From contig NZ_JBNAGK010000016.1 of the NCBI RefSeq assembly GCF_049803835.1, positions 1-64,000 of the forward strand: a stretch of DNA of 64,000 bases, read 5' to 3'. The stretch's first letter is position 1. Each line of letters starts with the position of its first letter. Below, one piece after another: positions 58,393-64,000 of this stretch. This DNA is from Pacificoceanicola sp049803835 (GTDB lineage Bacteria; Pseudomonadota; Alphaproteobacteria; Rhodobacterales; Rhodobacteraceae). The notes under the pieces were generated by a model, which had not been told where the DNA came from, made no database searches, and saw nothing but the letters and a program-made list of their open reading frames with translations. The translations under genes were made by a program, and so were the position numbers.

Positions 58393-59651
58393 GTCAGAAC
58401 CTCCTTGTGTTTCGGGGCGGACGCGGCTGTCATCCCGCGTTCTGCCAACCAGTCGTAGAGACGCGCCGCCTGTTCGGGCGGCATGCCGGGAAGGATATGG
58501 GCCGCGAAGGATGCGCGGTCGGGGACCGGGGTGCGGCGAAGCTGCGCCAGCACCGGGCCAAGTTCGATGCCGAAGGCAAAGGCCGCGCCCTCCGGCTCCT
58601 GCGGCGTGACGAGCACATCGGTCTCCGCCAGCCGCCCGCCCCGGACCACCACCCGGCGGTCGAGGACAGGGGAGGGGGGCGGCGGGGTCTCGTAGGGCAG
58701 ATCGTCCGGCCAGGCGCTGCGCCGGGCCCAGAACGGTGTCGCGAGTCCGGCGGCGCGGTAGAAGTCGCGGCCGACGCGAGCCTGTTTGAAGAAGGTGGCG
58801 GTGACGCGGTCCGTGTAGAAGCGTTCCGCGAGAGCCGTCCTGCCATGCAGCAGGGCATCGGCGAGCGGCGCGGCCATCAGCGCGGAGCCGAGCGCCCAGA
58901 ACAGGCCATGCCCGGAAAGCGGGTCCATGGCGACGGCGGCATCGCCGAGCCGGGGCAAGGCCGGGTCCAGGGTTGGGACGGAAAGGCGCAGTTCGGAGGC
59001 GCGGACGACGAGGGGGCCGGTGGGTTCAACGCCAGTCATCCGACGCCAGACGCTTTCGGGATCGCGGGCGTTTTCGGCGTCCACGGTGACTTGCGCCCAT
59101 GTGCCGATCCGCCAGAGCCAGCCTTCGGGCAGGGCGCGGACTTCGGCTTGGTCGATGGCATCCGACACTGGCGCCGAAATGCTGACGGAGGGCGTCCCGC
59201 GCACCCGCTCCGCGGCCACCGGCGCACGACGCCCGCGTGCCTCGAAGACCAGCCCGGCATGAATTCGGCCCTTCGTGGTGTCGATCACGCCCGGCGCGAC
59301 GCGGGTCACGCTGGCGGAACACACCAGCACGCCCTCGTCCTTCGCCTGCGCCACGAGAGCGGCGTCGAAGGTCGGACGGGACAGGCTGTGTTCGGTGTTT
59401 TCGCTGGCGCTCAGGTCGCCCCAGACCACGCGGCGTGTCACCAGCGGACCAAGGCCGGCGAGGGGCAAGCGTTGTGCTTTCAAGGCGGCGATCAGCCGCT
59501 GCCCGGCGCCTTCCATCCGCCTCGCACCATGCGCGCCCTGCACAAGCGTCACCCGCGCTCCCGCCCGTGTGAGCAGGATGGCGGCAATCGTCCCCGCCGG
59601 GCCAGCCCCGGCAATGGCGATGTCCGGTCGTGATGATGCGTGTGCGTTCAT
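58389..59651 (-). CDS. qhpG: QhpG, FAD-dependent monooxygenase for CTQ
   Basis: This 420-residue flavoprotein hydroxylates the tryptophan that becomes CTQ. It is in the halogenase/monooxygenase family: dinucleotide motif IAGAGPAGTIAAILLTRAGA near residue 13, and GDAAVAMDPLSGHGLFWALG near residue 260. It is the first gene of the leftward operon, with a 167-bp spacer to qhpR that holds an inverted repeat. The 4-bp overlap with qhpA makes the order G-A-D-C-B-F-E. Confidence 0.9.
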   Translation of the reverse strand: MNAHASSRPDIAIAGAGPAGTIAAILLTRAGARVTLVQGAHGARRMEGAGQRLIAALKAQRLPLAGLGPLVTRRVVWGDLSASENTEHSLSRPTFDAALVAQAKDEGVLVCSASVTRVAPGVIDTTKGRIHAGLVFEARGRRAPVAAERVRGTPSVSISAPVSDAIDQAEVRALPEGWLWRIGTWAQVTVDAENARDPESVWRRMTGVEPTGPLVVRASELRLSVPTLDPALPRLGDAAVAMDPLSGHGLFWALGSALMAAPLADALLHGRTALAERFYTDRVTATFFKQARVGRDFYRAAGLATPFWARRSAWPDDLPYETPPPPSPVLDRRVVVRGGRLAETDVLVTPQEPEGAAFAFGIELGPVLAQLRRTPVPDRASFAAHILPGMPPEQAARLYDWLAERGMTAASAPKHKEVLT

Positions 59652-59671
59652 GCCATCAGCTTAGGAGCGCC

Positions 59672-59713
59672 TTTGCGGGTTCGATCCGACATTTCCGGAC
59701 AGACACCCGCAAA
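59672..59713. promoter_or_regulatory. Inverted repeat in the qhpG-qhpR promoter region
   Basis: TTTGCGGGT (59672-59680) and ACCCGCAAA (59705-59713) are perfect 9-bp inverted arms with a 24-nt centre, start-to-start 33 bp. The position, 21 bp upstream of qhpG and about 106 bp before qhpR, fits an AraC-type activator site for the qhp operon. Confidence 0.55.
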
Positions 59714-59818
59714 TTTTGCTCCGGAAGGCCCGGAGGAGCATATTGCGATCACAAGGCGGCGTGTTAGGCTCGGCGGATCACGTCACCTTCAGGCATTTTC
59801 GGGGACGGCCTGCCCGCC

Positions 59819-60865
59819 ATGAGCGAATCAGCCCACATCCTGACTTCCGCGATTCGCGACCCGCTGCGGACGGCGCGGGAGTTCGGCTGCGACGTGGACC
59901 GGCTGGTGCATTCGGCGGCCATCGACACCGCGTCGCCGGGCTTCGCCGCAGGCACCCTGCCGTTGCACCGCTTTGTGGCGCTGAATCAGCTGGCGGCGCG
60001 TGATCTGGCCGCGCCGCATTTCGGGCGGCTCGCGGCGCAGCGGTTCGACCTGTCCAGCATCGGCCCGGTGGGCCGCGCCGCCCTCGCCGCGCCGACTCTG
60101 GGGGCGGCGCTGCGGTTGCTGGAAAGCAGCTTCCTTGCAATCCAGGGCGAGACCGACCTGCGGCTCGAGGTTGCGGAGGGTGTCGCGACGCTCTCCTACC
60201 GGATTCTCGATCTGGACATCTGGCCACGGGATCAGGACGCGGAATTGACCATCAGCGTCATGATGCGCCTCGTGGGCAGCGTCGCCGGGCCGGGATGGCA
60301 GCCGCTTTCGCTGGGGTTCGAACATGGGGCGGGCGGGGCGGAGCGCCATGCCGGGGGCGATCCGCGCTGTCCGGTTGTCTACGGAGCACAGACCAACTCG
60401 GTCAGCTTTCAGGACGGGCTTCTGGATCGGCGGTTGCCCAGCTGTGACGCGATGCTGTTCGCGCGGCTTTCGGACGTGTTGCGGCGCAGGATCGACCTGC
60501 TGGAACAGGAGGCCAGCGTCACGGACAAGGCCCGTCGCCTGATCAGGCGCGGAATCGGCACACCGGCTGTGGATCAGACCGGCATTGCCCAGGATCTCGG
60601 GATGTCGCGGCGCAGCCTGCGGCGGCACCTGGCGGAAGAGGGCACGAATTTCGCGCTGCTGCTGGGGGAATGCCGGGACGAGATGGCCCGCAGGCTGCTG
60701 CGCGAGACGCAATTGCCGCTGGCGGAGATCGCGGACCGGCTGGGGTATTCCGAAACCAGCGGTTTCGAACGGGCCTTCCGCAACCGCACCGGCGCGACCC
60801 CGGCGCAGTACCGGCGCGGCGCTCAGGGCGCGACGCCGAACAACTCGCGGCGTTTCGACCGGTAA
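59819..60865 (+). CDS. qhpR: QhpR, AraC-family regulator
   Basis: This 348-residue AraC-family activator has an Arabinose_bd-like N-terminal half and a C-terminal double helix-turn-helix (residues about 245-335: TGIAQDLGMSRRSLRRHLAE, LAEIADRLGYSETSGFERAF, then GATPAQYRR). It is divergent from qhpG, as in characterised qhp loci where QhpR answers to primary amines. Its last 43 bp overlap the end of the convergent phospholipase D-like gene. Confidence 0.92.
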   Translation: MSESAHILTSAIRDPLRTAREFGCDVDRLVHSAAIDTASPGFAAGTLPLHRFVALNQLAARDLAAPHFGRLAAQRFDLSSIGPVGRAALAAPTLGAALRLLESSFLAIQGETDLRLEVAEGVATLSYRILDLDIWPRDQDAELTISVMMRLVGSVAGPGWQPLSLGFEHGAGGAERHAGGDPRCPVVYGAQTNSVSFQDGLLDRRLPSCDAMLFARLSDVLRRRIDLLEQEASVTDKARRLIRRGIGTPAVDQTGIAQDLGMSRRSLRRHLAEEGTNFALLLGECRDEMARRLLRETQLPLAEIADRLGYSETSGFERAFRNRTGATPAQYRRGAQGATPNNSRRFDR

Positions 60866-62577
60866 TTCTGCGCACGGAAATGCCCCCGCACCCAAGTGTC
60901 CGTTTCGTGGAGAAAGCGGATATCCGGATCGCTGGTGCCATCCGCGGCTTTCCGATTGGCGACTTGGCGGAAGTAGAAGTGATTGAGAAGGCGGAAGAAT
61001 TCCGTCAGATAGACGTCCGACACCCGGGTGTTTCCCCGGATCAGCAGCATGTTTTCGTCGTTCGACGTGAGCGACCCCGGCGAGAAATTGGCGGAGCCGG
61101 TGAAGACCATGGGATCGTCGGTCAGCACGTCGATGCCCATGTACTTCGTATGCACGAAGAAGACGTGCCCCGAGGTGCGGAAGTGATGCTCGCGCCACAT
61201 CCAGTGTTCGAGTTTGAACCCCGGCACCTTGCGCCAGCGGCCCTTGCTGCCGGTGAAGCCGAGGCCCTGGCCGAAGACGACGCGGGTGTCCCGGTCGCGT
61301 TCCACCATTTCCTGTGCGCCCTCGCCCCGGCTGCGTTGTTCCATCAGCACGTACCGCAGGTAATCGCGGTCGTTGTCGAAATACCGCGCCAGCCGGGTGG
61401 TGACACCGAAGGCGGAGGTCAGGATGACGGTCTGCTCGGCCTCTTCGATCCGACGTCCGTACCAGTCGAGTTCGGTCGACCCGCTGCGCGGCGAGAACAG
61501 CGGGGTGATGGAATTCTCCGGCAACTGTTCGGGCGGCGGCGGGGTGCGGGCTTCGGTGAAGGCTCGCATCTCCTCGCGTTCCGCGTCACGGGCCAGCATC
61601 TCGAAGTAGTCGGCAAAGGCCCGCGCGACGGTCTCGTCGCGGACGATGTGGCCGGTGTTGCTCTGGCCGCAGAACCCCGACGCGGTGATGTTGGTGGAGC
61701 CGGTCCAGACCTGCACCGGGTGTCCGTTCTCCTTGAGCACCATGAACTTGTTGTGGGTGATGGCGATGAAGCGGATGCGTTCGCGGAAATGCAGGTTGGC
61801 GCGGCCCGTGTAGGGGGCAATCGCGGCGCGGTTCATCTTGCCGTAATTGGTCTCGACGCGCGCATTCTCCTTGCGGCTCCAGAAGTCCGCCTCGAAGGTG
61901 ACTTCCACCCGCGCCCCGCGTGCGGCGGCGTCGGCGAGGGCTTGCAGGATCGGCGGATAGGTCAGCTCGTAGAAGCCGCAGTGCAGGCTGAACCGGCTGT
62001 CCCGCGCCTGCGCGATGAAATTCAGCGCCCCGTCGAGCAGCCCGCGCGAGAGCCATTGCGTCCGTTCGGACTGCGCGTCGTTCAACTCCGCCTCCAGTGC
62101 GGTCTCGTCCAAGGTGTCGTCGTTGGCGAAGCGTTCGGCGTAAGCCTGGCTGACGATGGCGCCACGGTTGAAGAAGACGGAATGATCGCCGATTTCCTCG
62201 GACTCGGTGCGGACGGTGATGTCGAGGTCGGTGCCGGGGCGCAGGTTTGACAGATCGCCATTGGCGGGGCGGAACAGGGGGCGGACCACGTAGTCGTATG
62301 CGCGGTCCGGCTCGGCCCAGAAGTGGCCCCATCGGAAGTCCTGCACCGGATGCGCGGCGGTGTCGAACCGCTGCGCCCGGTCCGGGTCCGGGACCACGGA
62401 GCGGAAGCATTTGAATCCCTTGAGCCACTGAATGTCGCCGTTCGAGCGCCGCAGCCCGACGCCGAAACCGAGAAAGCCGTCCAGCGCGTCCTCCCGCGCG
62501 TTCATGTGCAGCATGACGGTGCGTGTGCCGCTGATGGCGTGGACGGAAAACCCGTCCGCTCTGGTGGAAACCCGCAT
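60823..62577 (-). CDS. Phospholipase D-like (HKD) family protein
   Basis: The 584-residue protein has two HKD-type motifs. One is HNKFMVLKENG followed by TGSTNITASGF (residues about 280-310). The other is HTKYMGIDVLTDD followed by FTGSANFSPGS (about 490-515). That makes a complete pseudo-twofold catalytic site for phosphodiester transfer on lipid or nucleic acid. The N-terminal about 180 residues are unlike ordinary phospholipases and share no motif I recognise. No signal peptide is visible. It lies 42 bp behind the EndoU-like gene, likely one operon. Confidence 0.88.
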   Translation of the reverse strand: MRVSTRADGFSVHAISGTRTVMLHMNAREDALDGFLGFGVGLRRSNGDIQWLKGFKCFRSVVPDPDRAQRFDTAAHPVQDFRWGHFWAEPDRAYDYVVRPLFRPANGDLSNLRPGTDLDITVRTESEEIGDHSVFFNRGAIVSQAYAERFANDDTLDETALEAELNDAQSERTQWLSRGLLDGALNFIAQARDSRFSLHCGFYELTYPPILQALADAAARGARVEVTFEADFWSRKENARVETNYGKMNRAAIAPYTGRANLHFRERIRFIAITHNKFMVLKENGHPVQVWTGSTNITASGFCGQSNTGHIVRDETVARAFADYFEMLARDAEREEMRAFTEARTPPPPEQLPENSITPLFSPRSGSTELDWYGRRIEEAEQTVILTSAFGVTTRLARYFDNDRDYLRYVLMEQRSRGEGAQEMVERDRDTRVVFGQGLGFTGSKGRWRKVPGFKLEHWMWREHHFRTSGHVFFVHTKYMGIDVLTDDPMVFTGSANFSPGSLTSNDENMLLIRGNTRVSDVYLTEFFRLLNHFYFRQVANRKAADGTSDPDIRFLHETDTWVRGHFRAQNYRSKRRELFGVAP

Positions 62578-62619
62578 GGCCTTCTCTCCGATTTACCAAT
62601 GCGCGACAGGCAGATGCCG

Positions 62620-63900
62620 TCAGCTGAAGATGATGGTGCGGTTTTCCGCCTTGGCCTGCGCCTTGGAGTAGGTGACCTGATGCACCCGCGCCCCGTCGCC
62701 GCGCAGCAGGTCGATGCTGCCGCCGGAATTGGACAGTTGCGCGCCCTTGCCGTCGAGCGTGACCGTCACCGGGACGCCCGGCTTCGCCGTGAGCGCCCCC
62801 AAGGGCGAGGATTTGCCGTTCTTGTCCCGCACCGACCAGCCGGTCAGGTCGATGTCCACCGGCCCGGCGTTGACCACGGTGACCATCTCCCGCCCGACGT
62901 CATTGCCCGTCGGATTGACCAGCGCGGCTAGGATGCGCACGTCGCCGGCGGTGCCGTCGCGCGGACCCTCGCCGCCGCCGATCACCGTGTCGTTCAGCGT
63001 CACCGGGTCGGCCTCGCCCAGGAACATCGGATAGAAGGTCCGTATGTGGCGATCGTTCGGGGAGCGGTAGAGCTTCATTTCGTAACGCGCCCCCTCGATC
63101 ACCGCGACGCGTGGCGCCTTGGCCCCCACATGCGCGGCGACGGTGCCGAGCGCCATCAGCCCCTCGACGCTGCAGCCGACGAAGAAACCGCCGGTGGGTT
63201 TGGTCAGCGGGCGGACCTCCTGCCGGTCGTAATCAGGCGCGTTCCACTTGTAGGAGATGGTCACGGATTCCGGGAACTGGCGCTGACTCCGGCTGCCCCT
63301 GTTGCCGAGATAGACGATGCGGTCATCGCCCAGCCCCGGCACCACGGCGAGACCGTCATCCACCTGCCGGGCGAAGCCGTCGTCGAGATAGTACTTGTAC
63401 CAGAAGTGATAGCCCTGCACCTTCGGCCCTTCCTGCTCGCCCACCACCACATGTTCGAAACCAGAAAGATGCGGATCGCCGCCCTGCTCGAACCGGCGGA
63501 ACCAGTGGTCGATCAGCGTGGTGTGCCAGCGCTCGTCGCTGATCGGCGACTCGGTGCGCTCCTCGATATAGGCGCGGGCCACGCGCATTGGCGGGCTGTT
63601 CAGGATGGCGTCGACGAAATCGTGCTTCTCCGTGCGTTCCACCGCGTTGTCGACCTCCAGATCGGCCTCCGGAAGGGCGTAGTTGTTGAAGAGCTTGCGG
63701 CAAAGCGCGTAGGTCTGCGCCTTGCTGTCCGGGATGACCACCTCGGGCAGGACGCGCAGGTCCGGGTTGGTGTCGCTGCCGATCCCGGCATTCACCTTGA
63801 CATAACCGGTCGCCGCGTCGCCCACCATGGAGGAGAGGATGGGCACGACGCCGCTCGAGTCCTGATCGCTGGTCCAGATCTTCTGGTAAATATCGGCCAT
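62620..63900 (-). CDS. XendoU-type EndoU nuclease with C-terminal lamin-tail-like domain
   Basis: The 426-residue protein resembles the eukaryotic EndoU/XendoU endoribonuclease family. The N-terminus has the MADIYQKIWTSDQDSSGV start, FVDAILNSPPMRVARAYIEE, then the active site HLSGFEHVVVGEQEGPKVQG with catalytic Glu-His and Glu, a second His in YHFWYKYYL, and a candidate Lys in TISYKWN. GGFFVGCSVEGLMALGT follows. Residues about 300-426 look like a lamin-tail domain (VNAGPVDIDLTGWSVRDKNG, then DGKGAQLSNSGGSIDLL). No clear signal peptide. Start 63900 has AAGGAC about 10 nt upstream. The combination with a PLD-like gene suggests a nuclease module of unknown target. Confidence 0.75.
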   Translation of the reverse strand: MADIYQKIWTSDQDSSGVVPILSSMVGDAATGYVKVNAGIGSDTNPDLRVLPEVVIPDSKAQTYALCRKLFNNYALPEADLEVDNAVERTEKHDFVDAILNSPPMRVARAYIEERTESPISDERWHTTLIDHWFRRFEQGGDPHLSGFEHVVVGEQEGPKVQGYHFWYKYYLDDGFARQVDDGLAVVPGLGDDRIVYLGNRGSRSQRQFPESVTISYKWNAPDYDRQEVRPLTKPTGGFFVGCSVEGLMALGTVAAHVGAKAPRVAVIEGARYEMKLYRSPNDRHIRTFYPMFLGEADPVTLNDTVIGGGEGPRDGTAGDVRILAALVNPTGNDVGREMVTVVNAGPVDIDLTGWSVRDKNGKSSPLGALTAKPGVPVTVTLDGKGAQLSNSGGSIDLLRGDGARVHQVTYSKAQAKAENRTIIFS

Positions 63901-64000
63901 GATGAATGTCCTTAAGGAAAAGGGAGTGGTTTGGGTTGTATCCATGCGAGGCCACCGGGCGGCGCGGGATCGGGAAAAGGGGCAGGCAAAGAAATGTATG
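63901..64000. other. Upstream region of the EndoU-PLD operon, to window end
   Basis: No gene is supported in the last 100 bases. It contains the ribosome site of the EndoU-like gene; the promoter is likely here or beyond the window. Confidence 0.5.

Noticed and set aside
1..64000. CRISPR arrays, tRNA or rRNA genes
   Set aside because: No regularly spaced direct-repeat array, tRNA-like cloverleaf or rRNA segment was noticed while reading both strands; a covariance search would be needed to be certain.

Overview
The window looks like an alphaproteobacterial (Rhodobacterales, Roseobacter/Paracoccus-like) replicon. The evidence is high GC coding sequence, a DnaA-like plasmid replicase divergent from parA-parB, a nirK-nirV plus norCBQD denitrification block with NnrR/FNR-type boxes, and a complete quinohemoprotein amine dehydrogenase (qhp) cluster. 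Because a replication and partition locus sits in the middle, the window is most simply part of an extrachromosomal replicon (plasmid or chromid). A plasmid integrated into a chromosome cannot be excluded from 64 kb. No rRNA, tRNA or CRISPR array was seen.

Layout. 1-3.2 kb: a complete IS3-family element followed by two decayed genes, a 2-oxoadipate dioxygenase/decarboxylase (HglS-type) and a D-2-hydroxyglutarate dehydrogenase-like FAD enzyme, which would be consecutive steps of lysine catabolism. 3.6-15.5 kb: nitrite and nitric oxide reduction (nirK, nirV, hemN, nnrU, small membrane genes, norDQBC, a DUF1858 gene, a Crp/Fnr regulator, pseudoazurin, nnrS), tied together by TTG-N8-CAA boxes. 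15.5-16.25 kb: degraded DNA with a chemoreceptor tail. 16.25-33.7 kb: a catabolic island transcribed divergently from one promoter region. The left arm has a 6-hydroxynicotinate reductase-like enzyme, a UPF0280 protein, two DUF1185 proteins, a Rieske oxygenase, a branched-chain-type ABC importer and a MarR regulator. The right arm has a molybdenum hydroxylase in two polypeptides and a HyuA/HyuB ATP-dependent cyclic-amide hydrolase pair. I infer uptake, hydroxylation, reduction and opening of an unknown nitrogen heterocycle.

33.8-46.2 kb: a xylitol dehydrogenase-like gene, a DUF559 gene, a phosphopantetheinyl transferase, the DnaA-like replicase, an iteron-bearing origin, parA-parB, and cydDC plus cydABX for cytochrome bd. 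Five copies of the 16-bp palindrome CTTACCC(A/G)(C/T)GGGTAAG lie between 37.2 and 42.5 kb. One is intergenic; the other four are inside parA, parB, cydD and cydC, always in the reading frame that gives Leu-Pro-(Thr/Val)-Gly-Lys. They look like partition (parS-type) sites written into coding sequence, and are the most unusual observation here.

46.2-51.7 kb: a ParDE-type toxin-antitoxin pair, an XRE-cupin regulator, a Cys-rich zinc-ribbon protein, kbl-tdh for threonine breakdown and an M20 amidohydrolase. 51.7-60.9 kb: qhpG-A-D-C-B-F-E with divergent qhpR; every residue needed for the cross-links of the gamma subunit is present. 60.8-63.9 kb: a phospholipase D-like protein preceded by a eukaryote-like EndoU (XendoU) nuclease carrying a C-terminal lamin-tail-like domain, a pairing for which I know no described function.
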